NCBI GenBank assembly: GCA_024636675.1
Contig: JAGXGM010000011.1
Span: 1-40,566, forward strand
DNA: 40,566 bases
Source of the DNA: Hydrogenophilales bacterium
GTDB taxonomy: Bacteria; Pseudomonadota; Gammaproteobacteria; Burkholderiales; Thiobacillaceae
Direction of reading: 5' to 3'
Shown: piece by piece, positions 1 to 10,778 of the stretch
How the letters are laid out: each line of letters opens with the position of its first letter
Position numbering within the stretch: position 1 is the first letter of the stretch
Program-made: the position numbers and the translations under genes
Notes under the pieces: model-generated
What the model saw: only the letters and a program-made list of their open reading frames with translations
What the model was told of the DNA's origin: nothing
The model's database searches: none

Positions 1-432
1 CACCACCACGTCGAAGCTGGCGTCTTCCAGTCCCAACTCGTCCAGCCGTTCGATGTAGCCGAGACGAAATTCCACGTTGTCGCGGGCAAAACCGAAGGCC
101 TGCCGGTGGTATTCCCGATGCGCCTCGGCCACGGCGAGCTGTTCCTCCGTCATGTCGACGCCGATGACCTGGCCGGTTTCACCGGCCAGTTGCGCCAGCG
201 CATACACATCGCGACCCGAACCGCAGCCCAGGTCGAGCACCTTCAATCCCTTGAGTTGAGCCGGGCAGACCAGGCCGCAGCCGTAATAGCGCGCCATCAC
301 CTCCGGATGGATGCGTGCCAGCAGGGGTTTGAGCCAGTCCGGCATCTGGCTGGCGTCGCAGCAGGCGGAGGTGCGCAGGTCGGCGGTGCCCTTGAGTTGA
401 TTGCCGTAGTAGTCTTTGACGAGGTCGTACAT
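1..432 (-). CDS. ArsM-like SAM-dependent methyltransferase (3' part outside window)
   Basis: The first 144 residues of a class I methyltransferase are visible, reading leftward from an ATG at 432; the rest lies beyond the window edge. The SAM-binding motif I is clear (VLDLGCGSGRDVYAL), followed by an acidic loop (VIGVDMTEEQL). The N-terminus (MYDLVKDYYGNQL, then TSACCDAS) carries a Cys-Cys pair typical of arsenite methyltransferase-like proteins, where conserved cysteines bind As(III). The N-terminal Cys pair supports the ArsM-like reading, but the C-terminal cysteines cannot be checked here. It follows the VTT-rhodanese gene with a 19-base gap and is probably the third gene of that operon. 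A more general methyltransferase role is possible. Confidence 0.75.
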   Translation of the reverse strand, partial: MYDLVKDYYGNQLKGTADLRTSACCDASQMPDWLKPLLARIHPEVMARYYGCGLVCPAQLKGLKVLDLGCGSGRDVYALAQLAGETGQVIGVDMTEEQLAVAEAHREYHRQAFGFARDNVEFRLGYIERLDELGLEDASFDVVV

Positions 433-451
433 GGTGATTTCCCGAATAAGC

Positions 452-1429
452 TTAGGGCGGATTGGCGCCTTCTACCGGCCAGTCTTGTGCGCGCCACGCC
501 GTCATGCCCCCCTGGATGACCTGGGCATCACCGAAGCCGGCCTCGGCCAGCAACCGCGCTGCCTGGGCGGAACGGCGATCGGTACTACAGAGCAGACGGA
601 TGGGGCGCTGCCTGAAGCCTTCCAGCTCGGCCAGCCGTCCGGCCAACTCATCAAGCGGGATATTACGCGCGCCTGCGATGTGGCCCTGCTCGCCGACGAA
701 TTCGGCGGCGGGACGCACGTCCAGCATCAGGACGTCGTCGCCGGCATCCAGTTGCTGTTTCAGTGACGCCACGCCCAGCATGGGTTTTTCGCGCAGCTTG
801 CGCACGAAGTGCGGCAGGAAAATCACGGCAGCCAGCAGCGCGAGCGCAATCAGAATGTTGCGGATCATGCCCTCGCCGCCGGCCAGCGCCTCGCGCCCGG
901 CGTAGCCGAGCCAGGTGTAGGCGAAGGCGCCGGGCAGCATGAACACCCAGGAGGCCAGCACATAGGCGAGGAAGGGTATGCGGGTGAGGCCCAGGGCGTA
1001 GTTCAGCAGATTGAAGGGGAACAGCGGCACCAGGCGCACGAAGGCGACGAAGCGCCAGCCTTCCGAAGTCACGCCGTCGTTCAGGCGCTGCAGGCGCGGC
1101 CCGGCACGGCGCGTGACCCAGTCGGCGCCCAGGTAGCGGGCGATGAGGAAGGCCAGTGAAGCACCGAGGGTGGCGCCGGTCAGATTCCACAGCGTGCCCC
1201 AGACGGGGCCGAACAGGGCGCCGCCGGCAAGCGTCAGCACCGAACCGGGCAGGAACAACACGGTGGCCAGCGCATACAGCGCCATGAACACGAGCGGCCC
1301 GGCGGCACCGGCGCCTTCCACCCAGGCTTGCAGGGCGGTGACATCGAAATGCTCGCGCAGGGCGACGGCCGCGCCGACCGCCGCCAGCAGGACCAGGCCC
1401 AACAGGATGCGCAGGATAGTCTTGTTCAT
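452..1429 (-). CDS. VTT (TVP38/TMEM64/DedA-like) membrane protein fused to a C-terminal rhodanese domain
   Basis: A 325-residue protein. Residues about 5-215 form a VTT-type membrane domain with hydrophobic helices and the family motif region (FLPGSVLTLAGGALFGP, then RLVPLFPFNLLNYALG). About 100 C-terminal residues form a rhodanese domain with a likely catalytic cysteine in the loop CSTDRRS, after the DVRPAAEF segment. VTT proteins act in the inner membrane, often in lipid or solute handling; rhodaneses carry persulfide sulfur. I chose the ATG at 1429 because it overlaps the stop of the upstream hydroxylase gene (ATGA) and removes a 24-residue arginine-rich extension that is antisense-like. 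The fusion suggests a sulfur-relay function at the membrane, but the substrate is unknown. Confidence 0.85.
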   Translation of the reverse strand: MNKTILRILLGLVLLAAVGAAVALREHFDVTALQAWVEGAGAAGPLVFMALYALATVLFLPGSVLTLAGGALFGPVWGTLWNLTGATLGASLAFLIARYLGADWVTRRAGPRLQRLNDGVTSEGWRFVAFVRLVPLFPFNLLNYALGLTRIPFLAYVLASWVFMLPGAFAYTWLGYAGREALAGGEGMIRNILIALALLAAVIFLPHFVRKLREKPMLGVASLKQQLDAGDDVLMLDVRPAAEFVGEQGHIAGARNIPLDELAGRLAELEGFRQRPIRLLCSTDRRSAQAARLLAEAGFGDAQVIQGGMTAWRAQDWPVEGANPP

Positions 1430-2289
1430 CGTGCGGCCGCGTCGGAGTAGTTGCGGCGATTGATGGCGTAGTCCTTGATCTCGCCCCGGAATGGCAACCA
1501 CAGCATGCCATCCAGGCGATCCACCTCATTCGGGTCGGTGTAATCGCGGATACCGATGGTCATGCCCTCATGCCCGGCACGCGGCTGCTCGCGATAGGTG
1601 CCGAACAGGTAGTCCCACCACGTCAGGCTGAAGCCGAAATTGGAGTTGGTTTCGTCGTCCTCGACGGAGTGATGCACGCGATGCATGTCCGGCGTCACCA
1701 GCATCCAGCGCAGCACCCGGTCGAGCGCCGACGGCAGACGGATGTTGCCGTGGTTGAACATGGCGGTGGCGTTCAGCATCACTTCGAAGATCACCACGGC
1801 GATCACCGGCGGCCCGAGCACGATGATGGTGGCGAACTTGATCAGCATCGACAACATGATTTCAAGCGGATGAAAGCGTGCGCCGGTGGTCACGTCATAG
1901 TCGAGGTCGGCATGGTGTACCCGGTGCAACCGCCACAAGGCGGGAACGGCATGCACCATGACGTGCTGCAGCCAGATGACGAAGTCCATGATGATCACGG
2001 CCAGCGGCACCGCCACCCAGAATGGCACGTCGAAGTGGTTGAGGACGCCCCAGTCGTTTTCCGCGCTGAATACTGCGAGACCGACCCCCACGATGGGAAA
2101 TAGCAGGCGCAGCAGCACGGTGTTGAGCACCACGAGACCCAGATTGCTGGTCCAGCGTAAAGCCTTGGAAACCGTCAAAGCGCGGCGCGGAGCGAGAACC
2201 TCCCATAGCCCGATGACCACAAACGTCCCCAGGAAAAAACCCAGCCGGATGGCGGGCTCGTTGGCCTGTATGAATTGCTCGAAGTTCAT
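1426..2289 (-). CDS. Sterol desaturase / fatty acid hydroxylase family membrane protein
   Basis: A 287-residue integral membrane di-iron protein. The histidine clusters of the superfamily are present in order: HVMVH, HRVHH, HPLE and a second HRVHH followed by SVEDDETNSNFGF. These ligate the di-iron centre that hydroxylates or desaturates a lipid chain. Four to five hydrophobic segments precede and flank the clusters. It is the first gene of a minus-strand unit; its stop overlaps the start of the VTT-rhodanese gene by four bases, so the two are likely translationally coupled. A sigma-70-type promoter with an overlapping palindromic operator lies 65-110 bases upstream. The actual substrate (fatty acid, hopanoid or carotenoid) cannot be told from sequence. 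Confidence 0.88.
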   Translation of the reverse strand: MNFEQFIQANEPAIRLGFFLGTFVVIGLWEVLAPRRALTVSKALRWTSNLGLVVLNTVLLRLLFPIVGVGLAVFSAENDWGVLNHFDVPFWVAVPLAVIIMDFVIWLQHVMVHAVPALWRLHRVHHADLDYDVTTGARFHPLEIMLSMLIKFATIIVLGPPVIAVVIFEVMLNATAMFNHGNIRLPSALDRVLRWMLVTPDMHRVHHSVEDDETNSNFGFSLTWWDYLFGTYREQPRAGHEGMTIGIRDYTDPNEVDRLDGMLWLPFRGEIKDYAINRRNYSDAAAR

Positions 2290-2354
2290 CGGGTCGCTCT
2301 CTATTATTTGATTTGCGTTATGTTTTTCATTGCACAGCGGATTACATCCAACAC

Positions 2355-2370
2355 TCTAACGAACGTTAGA
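2355..2370. promoter_or_regulatory. TetR-type palindromic operator
   Basis: TCTAACGAACGTTAGA is an inverted repeat with perfect 7-base arms (TCTAACG / CGTTAGA) and a 2-base centre. It begins one base downstream of the -10 hexamer of the hydroxylase promoter, an arrangement that would block transcription when a repressor is bound. TAACG/CGTTA arms are common in TetR/AcrR-family operators. No TetR gene is in the window, so the regulator is inferred. Confidence 0.55.
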
Positions 2371-2371
2371 T

Positions 2372-2399
2372 TATTTACTTGATTTGCAGCAAGCGTCAA
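2372..2399 (-). promoter_or_regulatory. Sigma-70-type promoter of the hydroxylase operon
   Basis: Read on the minus strand there is a -35 TTGACG (2394-2399), a 16-base spacer and a -10 TAAATA (2372-2377). The region is much more AT-rich than its surroundings. It would start transcription near 2365, leaving a leader of about 75 bases before the ATG at 2289. Five of six -35 bases match consensus. Confidence 0.55.
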
Positions 2400-2526
2400 G
2401 TTTTTTCTCTGGCGGCCTGTACGGCCTATCCGCCATTCTCGCTGGCCTGGCTTCACGTCCGACAGGCTGCCAGACGTGGCCGCTCCCAGGGCGAGCGCCC
2501 CGCAGCCATGCAACGCACGCCCCGCG

Positions 2527-2757
2527 CTAGTCGGTATGGCGGCCGCCTCGCTTCAGCCTGACAATCTTCACCGCAAGCAGCATTGCCGGCAGCAGATGCC
2601 AGAACACATCAAAAATATCGAGCGGCTTTGTCAGGGTGCCCTCCGCCAGCATGCGCATTTTTTCGACCAGGTGTGGCTCCGGCACGAAGGGCGCGCCCAG
2701 CATGAAAAGCGTGGCGAGAAGCAGCAAAACAAAAGGGATTCCGTCGATGAAGCGCAT
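2527..2757 (-). CDS. Small two-helix membrane protein, function unknown
   Basis: A 76-residue protein with two hydrophobic segments (residues about 7-25, PFVLLLLATLFMLGAPFV, and about 52-68, WHLLPAMLLAVKIVRL) separated by a short charged loop, ending in a basic tail. The ATG at 2757 is preferred over an in-frame start at 2790 because GAGG lies seven bases upstream of it. I do not recognise a defined function. Similar short proteins in other proteobacteria are sometimes labelled as transporter fragments, but this one looks complete. It lies 57 bases downstream of the DUF1415 gene and may be cotranscribed with it. Confidence 0.6.
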   Translation of the reverse strand: MRFIDGIPFVLLLLATLFMLGAPFVPEPHLVEKMRMLAEGTLTKPLDIFDVFWHLLPAMLLAVKIVRLKRGGRHTD

Positions 2758-2814
2758 ATTCGAACCTCGTATCAATAAATAGGTTGGCATTCGGCCTGCG
2801 TTGACCGGCCTTCG

Positions 2815-3366
2815 TCAGGGCTTGTTGCGCCACAGGGCGTGCCACCCCGCTCGACCCAATGTCTGCAGCGTCTCGATATTACGCGCGTAGATGGTCTCGG
2901 CTTCCGGAAATGCCGTCACCGCACGATCGATGCTTGCTTCGCGCAACAGGTGCAGGGTCGGGAACGGCGCGCGGTTGGTGTAGTTGCCCGGGTCGTCGGG
3001 CGCGGTGCCCTCGAACTGGAACTGCGGATGGAAGCTGGCGATCTGGATCACGCCGTCCAGCCCGTGCTCATCGAGCGCGGCTTCGGCCAGTTGCATGAAA
3101 TCGTTGAAATCGAGGAAATCCGGCAACAGCGTCGGGTGGATCAAAAGCGTCGTGTCCACCGCCTCGGGGTCGGCGGCGGCGAGAAAATCCAGCTCGCGGT
3201 CGAGATCCTCCAGCAGGCCGTCCAGATGGGGCGCGCGGCTCACCACGTAGCGCACCTGGTGCTTCACGTAGACCGCCTTGGCGAACGGACACAGGTTGAG
3301 CCCGATCACTGCCTTTTCGATCCATTCCCGCATGGCTGCGATGACTGCCTCGTCGTCCACTTTCAC
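2815..3366 (-). CDS. DUF1415 family protein
   Basis: A 183-residue soluble protein matching the DUF1415 family over its full length. The family-typical N-terminal segment is present (WIEKAVIGLNLCPFAKAVY), as is the mid-protein FHPQFQFEGT and the C-terminal ETIYARNIETLQTLGRAGW. Its biochemical role is not known to me. The start codon is GTG at 3366 with a GAGGGAG purine run just upstream. It is divergent from alaS, with 84 bases between the two starts. Confidence 0.85.
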   Translation of the reverse strand: MKVDDEAVIAAMREWIEKAVIGLNLCPFAKAVYVKHQVRYVVSRAPHLDGLLEDLDRELDFLAAADPEAVDTTLLIHPTLLPDFLDFNDFMQLAEAALDEHGLDGVIQIASFHPQFQFEGTAPDDPGNYTNRAPFPTLHLLREASIDRAVTAFPEAETIYARNIETLQTLGRAGWHALWRNKP

Positions 3367-3450
3367 ACTCCCTCGCGCCTGTAAGGGCGGAACTTTAACG
3401 GATACAATGCCTTATTGTCCGTCGCCCACGCACGAATCGATACCAACACC

Positions 3451-6062
<2,612 letters not shown>

Positions 6063-6069
<7 letters not shown>

Positions 6070-6112
6070 TGGGTGGGTACAAAACAAGCGGGCCTGATGG
6101 GCAGGTACAGAA
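6063..6112 (+). repeat. Imperfect 22-bp direct repeat across the alaS stop codon
   Basis: Two copies of GGCCTGATGGG-NN-GGTACA-N-AA lie at 6063-6084 and 6091-6112, a period of 28 bases with three mismatches. The first copy contains the last codon and stop of alaS. The second copy carries the -24 part of a sigma-54-like promoter. This looks like a local tandem duplication. Confidence 0.7.
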
Positions 6113-6118
6113 TTTGCT
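6102..6118 (+). promoter_or_regulatory. Candidate sigma-54 promoter
   Basis: CAGGTACAGAATTTGCT has GG (6104-6105) and GC (6116-6117) at the required 12-base offset and matches 11 of the 14 informative positions of YTGGCACGRNNNTTGCW. Transcription would begin near 6129, 37 bases before the ATG at 6166. The -24 element departs from consensus (AGGTAC for TGGCAC), so confidence is modest. Confidence 0.4.
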
Positions 6119-6165
6119 GTAATAACCGTAAACGTGTCTGACGCCCCCCTCAAAACCCTTACATC

Positions 6166-7860
6166 ATGAATTCACTGGCCGACAAATTCACATCCGGAAT
6201 CGCCCGCCTCTCGACTTTTGGCAAACGGATCGATGATCCGCTGGCCAATATCAAGTCAGCGGCGCGCTGGATTGACGACCTGCCCATCGGCGACGCCTTC
6301 AAGGCTCAGCAAGTCATACTCAACACGCTCAAGCATTTCAACGAGAATTCGACGCAATACACGAAAGATCGTCTGGCCATCTTCATGCTGCTGGATGAAA
6401 AATCACGCGACCTGCAGGACACGCTGGTGCGCCAGTATTTGCGCAATCCTCGCATGTCGCGCGCGCAGGAAAGCCAGCTCTGGCATGCCGTGTACGGCCT
6501 GTACTGGGAAGTCGCACGCGGCTATCACAGCTTTGTGCTTCAAATTTCCCACGAAGCGGGCAAGAACGCGCCCGATCCGAAAATTCCGCTGATCACCCTG
6601 CGCGCCATCCGCACCTTCGGCCAGCTGCTGAAATGGCGCGCAATACGCTATCTGCCGGCAGGCGAGAAGCTCTGGCTGCGGCTGCACAATCTTTATCGAA
6701 TCGCCGAAACCGGGGGCTTTCATCGCCAATTTCAGCGGACTTATCTCGAAGATGCCTCTGAGTGCAGCTGCGGGACCGCATACCAGCATATCCTGATGCT
6801 GAACCTGGCCAATTCCGGCACGCTCTACCCCAGGCAAGTCGACCTGCTCGACCGCTGGCTGTGCAGCTGGCACGGGATGCTGCAACTGGATAGCGACTTC
6901 GACCCCGACACCCACATTTTTGCCGTCGACCTGTCGGCTGATCAAGGACCGCGCCGTGTGCGCAAGCCCGATAGCAACAAGCCGCTACGTTTCTGGGCAA
7001 CGGCTGCCCTGCAACAAAAGCTGCAAGAGGTTCAAACTGCCCTGCGGCAAGGCGTGCCTCCGGCGCAGCTGGGGCTGACCGAAAGCGCACGCACGGCCGA
7101 AAGCCTCGAACTGCTCGAATACCTCCTCCACCAATGGTCTTCACTGGCGAACCGCGAACAGCGGCGCGCCCCGCGCGAGTCAACCAAACGCCTGGTCGAC
7201 ATCACCCACGGACTCAGCGCCATCGTCAGCCAGATCAAGGCCGCCAACACAGTCGCCAGCGTGTCGCCCTATGGTGGCGGGCTCAATTACAACGAGGCCG
7301 ACGATGTGCAGGTATACGGCTTCATTACCGACCGCACCCGGGAACGCGTCTCCCACATGCACGTTCCGGCTATCAAGGCCTCACCCGACGTCGAACGCTG
7401 GGTCATGCACGACGAAAGCGAATACGGCTATGGCGCCCTGGTCGAATCGCACGACAAGGACTGGCTGCGGGTAGGTGCGCTGATCGGAATCAAATCGCAC
7501 GATGCCCGTCAATGGCAACTCGGCATCGTGCGGCGTCTGTCGCGCGTTAACGACGACACCAGTTCAGTCGGGATCGAGACTCTGGCCGAAACCCCTGCCC
7601 TAGTCATGCTGTATGACACGGGCACATCGGGCTATACCGTGAATGGCGTCGACAACAGCGGCGCCAGCCTGCCCCACGCCAGCCTGTGGCTGACCGACAG
7701 CGCCGCTGCCGACAGCATCGTGATCGACCCGGTCCATTTCATGCCTGGCAGGGTGTTTCAGGTCCATGGCACGTCGGAACGTAAATTTATCGCGCTCGGC
7801 AGCCCGATTGAACACAGCGAAGGCTGGATACACGTTTCCGTCGAGCCGGTAAACAGCTAA
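6166..7860 (+). CDS. Unrecognised 564-residue protein, possible PilZ-like C-terminal barrel
   Basis: A complete 564-residue ORF with normal codon use and no signal peptide or membrane segment. Residues 1-250 look helical. I see no enzyme motif. A segment around residues 405-470 (DESEYGYGAL, then VGALIGIKSHD, WQLGIVRRL, VGIETLA) resembles the beta-barrel pattern of PilZ-type or PilZ-like proteins, but the canonical RxxxR motif is not convincing. If that is right it could sense c-di-GMP, which would fit the pilus genes downstream; this is an inference. A clear Shine-Dalgarno is absent. It is preceded by a candidate sigma-54 promoter and followed by a 194-base gap before the response regulator. 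Confidence 0.75.
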   Translation: MNSLADKFTSGIARLSTFGKRIDDPLANIKSAARWIDDLPIGDAFKAQQVILNTLKHFNENSTQYTKDRLAIFMLLDEKSRDLQDTLVRQYLRNPRMSRAQESQLWHAVYGLYWEVARGYHSFVLQISHEAGKNAPDPKIPLITLRAIRTFGQLLKWRAIRYLPAGEKLWLRLHNLYRIAETGGFHRQFQRTYLEDASECSCGTAYQHILMLNLANSGTLYPRQVDLLDRWLCSWHGMLQLDSDFDPDTHIFAVDLSADQGPRRVRKPDSNKPLRFWATAALQQKLQEVQTALRQGVPPAQLGLTESARTAESLELLEYLLHQWSSLANREQRRAPRESTKRLVDITHGLSAIVSQIKAANTVASVSPYGGGLNYNEADDVQVYGFITDRTRERVSHMHVPAIKASPDVERWVMHDESEYGYGALVESHDKDWLRVGALIGIKSHDARQWQLGIVRRLSRVNDDTSSVGIETLAETPALVMLYDTGTSGYTVNGVDNSGASLPHASLWLTDSAAADSIVIDPVHFMPGRVFQVHGTSERKFIALGSPIEHSEGWIHVSVEPVNS

Positions 7861-7942
7861 AAACCTAAGCTCTCTCCTTCTCCCCGCGCCGCCAACGCGC
7901 TTGTTTCCGGCACAAACCACTCCCCGGACGGTCTGCCACGGT

Positions 7943-7970
7943 TTTACTTTCGCCGGGTCTCTGGCACAAT
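7943..7970 (+). promoter_or_regulatory. Possible sigma-70 promoter of the response regulator and msh genes
   Basis: TTTACT (7943-7948), a 16-base spacer and CACAAT (7965-7970) match four of six bases at each hexamer. It lies in the 194-base gap 5' of the response regulator, where a promoter for the pilus operon is expected. The match is weak. Confidence 0.25.
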
Positions 7971-8054
7971 CGTCGAAAACCCGACACGCGCATAACAATC
8001 CCTCTCCGAGAATGGAGCAGACGCGGTTGCGGCACCCTTGGATCTGGAGAACAT

Positions 8055-9485
8055 GTGGCCCAAACCAACAAGCCGAGCTTGCTGATCGTCGACGACGATC
8101 CGCTGATTTCCGATACGCTCACCTACGTGTTGAGCAAGGACTTCGACATCTCGGCCGCGGAATCGCGCGCCCAGGTAAAAAGCCTGCTGATGCAGCTGGA
8201 CGAACCGCCGCAACTGGCATTGGTGGACCTGGGCCTGCCACCGCAGCCGCACAAGCCAGACGAAGGTTTTGCCCTGATCGCCGACCTGCTGAGCATTTCG
8301 CCCAGCATCAAGATCCTGGTGCTGTCCGGCCAGAGCGATGAAGCCAATGCGCGTCATGCGCGCGCGCTCGGCGCGATCGATTTCGTCGCCAAACCGTGCG
8401 AACCCGAACGCCTGAAGTCCCTGCTGTTCAATGCGCTCTTGGTGCAGGACGCCGAGCGCAGCGCCGACAAGGCCCCCGCCCCGACCAAGGATTCCGGCAT
8501 CGTGGGCGAGAGCCCGGCGATGGACAAGCTGCGCCAGCAGATCAAGCAATACGCCGCCGCGCCCTTTCCGGTACTGATCGAAGGTGAGTCCGGTAGCGGC
8601 AAGGAACGCGTCGCCTCCAGCCTGCACCAGTTGTCACCGCGCACGGCCAAGCCCTACCTGGCGCTCAACTGCGCGGCGATTTCGCCGACCCTGGTCGAGC
8701 CCACGTTGTTCGGCTATGCCAAGGGCGCGTTCACCGGCGCCACCAGTTCGCGCGCCGGCTATTTCGAGGAAGCTGAAAACGGCACCCTGTTCCTCGACGA
8801 AATCGGCGAACTGCCGCTGGAATTGCAGGCCAAGCTGCTGCGCGTACTGGAAAACGGCGAATACCAGCGTGTCGGCGAGACCCAACCGCGGTTTTCCAAC
8901 GCCCGCGTGGTCACCGCCACCAATCGCGACCTGCGCGCCGAGATCAAGGCCGGCCGTTTCCGCACCGACCTCTACCACCGGCTGTCGGTATTTTCCATAG
9001 CGGTGCCCCCCCTGCGCGAAATGGGCGAGGACAAGCTCACCCTGCTCAACCATTTCCGCGATTTTTACGCCCGCGAAGCCAAGAGCCAGCCGTTTCAACT
9101 CGATGCCCGCGCCCAGCAGATGTGGGAGGACTACCACTTCCCGGGCAACGTGCGCGAGCTGCGCAACATCGCCATCCGCCTGACCACCAAATATCCCGGC
9201 ATGGCGGTCAACGCCCAGCAACTGGAGGACGAGCTCGACACCGATCAGGCTTATCCGCAGGAAATTCCGCTGGCCAACGACGGCAGGGCGCTGATCGAAC
9301 TGGCACGCAAGCAGCTGCAGACGCTGGCCAACTTCAACCTCGATGTCACTCTGCGCCAGTGGGAAAAAGCCTACGTCGAGGCCGCGCTCAACATGACCCA
9401 CGGCAATCTGTCGCAGGCAGCCAAGCTCCTGGGGATCAACCGCACCACGCTGTACAGCCGCATGCAAACGTATGGAACCGAGTAG
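8055..9485 (+). CDS. Sigma-54-dependent response regulator (PrsR/NtrC type)
   Basis: A 476-residue activator with three parts. The receiver domain has acidic residues D13-D15, phospho-acceptor D58 in VDLGLPP and the FVAKP lysine. The AAA+ domain has Walker A GESGSGKE, the sigma-54 contact loop GAFTGAT, and the Walker B stretch [14 protein letters not shown] Fis-type helix-turn-helix ends the protein ([18 protein letters not shown]). It should activate sigma-54 promoters when phosphorylated, most likely by the kinase at 20382-22112. It resembles the PrsR family of PEP-CTERM/XrtA systems, but no exosortase genes are nearby and its position suggests pilus control. The start is GTG at 8055, with GGAG (8046-8049) five bases upstream. 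Confidence 0.92.
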   Translation: MAQTNKPSLLIVDDDPLISDTLTYVLSKDFDISAAESRAQVKSLLMQLDEPPQLALVDLGLPPQPHKPDEGFALIADLLSISPSIKILVLSGQSDEANARHARALGAIDFVAKPCEPERLKSLLFNALLVQDAERSADKAPAPTKDSGIVGESPAMDKLRQQIKQYAAAPFPVLIEGESGSGKERVASSLHQLSPRTAKPYLALNCAAISPTLVEPTLFGYAKGAFTGATSSRAGYFEEAENGTLFLDEIGELPLELQAKLLRVLENGEYQRVGETQPRFSNARVVTATNRDLRAEIKAGRFRTDLYHRLSVFSIAVPPLREMGEDKLTLLNHFRDFYAREAKSQPFQLDARAQQMWEDYHFPGNVRELRNIAIRLTTKYPGMAVNAQQLEDELDTDQAYPQEIPLANDGRALIELARKQLQTLANFNLDVTLRQWEKAYVEAALNMTHGNLSQAAKLLGINRTTLYSRMQTYGTE

Positions 9486-9488
9486 GGC

Positions 9489-10778
9489 GTGTACCTTGAC
9501 TATTTCGGTCTGAAAGAAGCGCCCTTCCGCATCACGCCGAATACCGAATACTGGTATGCCGGCGGCCAGCGCGGAGAAATGCTCGCCGCGCTGCTCTACG
9601 CCATCGGCCAGGGCGAAGGCATCATCAAGGTGGTGGGCGAGGTCGGCAGCGGCAAGACCATGCTGTGCCGCAAGCTGGTCGCCCAGCTTCCCGGCAATGT
9701 CGACAGCGTCTACCTTGGCAACCCCTCCCTGTCGCCCGACGACATGCTGGCGGCGATCCTGGCCGACCTCGGCATCGAGGCGCCCGAGGCCGGACGGCAG
9801 GCGCGGCTGGCGCAACTCAACACCACCTTGCTGGCTCGCCACGAAGCCGGCCGGCGCGTGGTGGTGTTCGTCGAGGAAGCGCAAGGCATCGCACTCGACA
9901 ACCTGGAATTCCTGCGGCTGCTGACCAATCTGGAAACCGCCACCGACAAACTGCTGCAGATCGTGCTGTTCGGGCAGCCCGAACTCGACGCACAACTGGC
10001 CGATCCGCGCATCCGTCAGCTGAAGGACCGCATCACCCTCAACCTGAACCTGTCGCCACTGACCGCGCCCGAGGTGGCCGCTTACCTGCATGCGCGGCTG
10101 GCGGTGGCGGGGTATCGCGGTCCCGACCTGTTTTCACCGGCGCTGATCGCACGCATGACGACGCTATCGGGCGGCCTGTCACGCCGCATCAACGTGCTGG
10201 CCGACAAAACCCTGCTGGCGGCTTATGCCGGGCAAACCCACACGATTACCCCTGCCCATCTGGATGCGGCGGCGGGCGACGCCGAAATGCAGTTGCCCGC
10301 ATACGCCCGACCGGCTTTGCGCACTTGGGCGTGGCTAAGCGCCGGCCTGGCGGCAACGCTGGGCCTGCTGGCCTTTATCGCCTGGCAGGCCCTGTCGCTT
10401 GACGTCCCGCCCCCCGCGTCCGCTGCCGACAAGGCCGTCCTGCCACCCGCCGCCGCCGATGTCGCCGACCTGGCCCGGCAAACCCAGCGCTGGCTCGCCG
10501 TCGCCGCACCCGGCACCCATGTTATTCAGCTCGCAGCGGCTAAAGAAGCGGCGCAGGCAGCCGTATTACTGGGGAGCCTGAATTCCGCCACGCCGCAGCC
10601 GGTTCGGGTTTTATACGGGCTGCGCCATGGGACACCTGCCTGGATGATCCTGGCAGGCGAGTTTGCCACCCGCGACGCGGCCATGACGGCTCTGCGCACG
10701 CTGCCCGCCCCATCCGCAGCCACACCGTTTCTACGCACGGTCGGCAAAATGCGCACTGTAGCCTTACCAACAGGATGA
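9489..10778 (+). CDS. mshM: MSHA biogenesis ATPase MshM with C-terminal SPOR-like domain
   Basis: A 429-residue ExeA/MshM-family protein beginning with the characteristic MYLDYFGLKEAPF. Walker A is GEVGSGKT (residues 50-57) and Walker B lies in VVVFVEEAQ. A single transmembrane helix follows at about residues 280-300 (AGLAATLGLLAFIAWQAL). About 80 C-terminal residues (HVIQLAAAKEAA, then GTPAWMILAGEFATRDAA) resemble a SPOR peptidoglycan-binding domain, as in DamX. This predicts a cytoplasmic ATPase tethered to periplasmic peptidoglycan, helping the secretin complex cross the wall. The start is GTG three bases after the regulator's stop; the end overlaps mshL by four bases. Confidence 0.88.
   Translation: MYLDYFGLKEAPFRITPNTEYWYAGGQRGEMLAALLYAIGQGEGIIKVVGEVGSGKTMLCRKLVAQLPGNVDSVYLGNPSLSPDDMLAAILADLGIEAPEAGRQARLAQLNTTLLARHEAGRRVVVFVEEAQGIALDNLEFLRLLTNLETATDKLLQIVLFGQPELDAQLADPRIRQLKDRITLNLNLSPLTAPEVAAYLHARLAVAGYRGPDLFSPALIARMTTLSGGLSRRINVLADKTLLAAYAGQTHTITPAHLDAAAGDAEMQLPAYARPALRTWAWLSAGLAATLGLLAFIAWQALSLDVPPPASAADKAVLPPAAADVADLARQTQRWLAVAAPGTHVIQLAAAKEAAQAAVLLGSLNSATPQPVRVLYGLRHGTPAWMILAGEFATRDAAMTALRTLPAPSAATPFLRTVGKMRTVALPTG

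Noticed and set aside
2304..2513. 69-residue ORF 5' of the hydroxylase gene
   Set aside because: It runs through the promoter and operator, with no plausible protein features.
7962..7976. TGGCAC upstream of the response regulator as a sigma-54 promoter
   Set aside because: The -12 position has CGA instead of TGC, so the essential GC is missing.
8634..10091. 485-codon open frame antisense to the regulator and mshM
   Set aside because: Shadow frame caused by GC-rich codon bias on the opposite strand.
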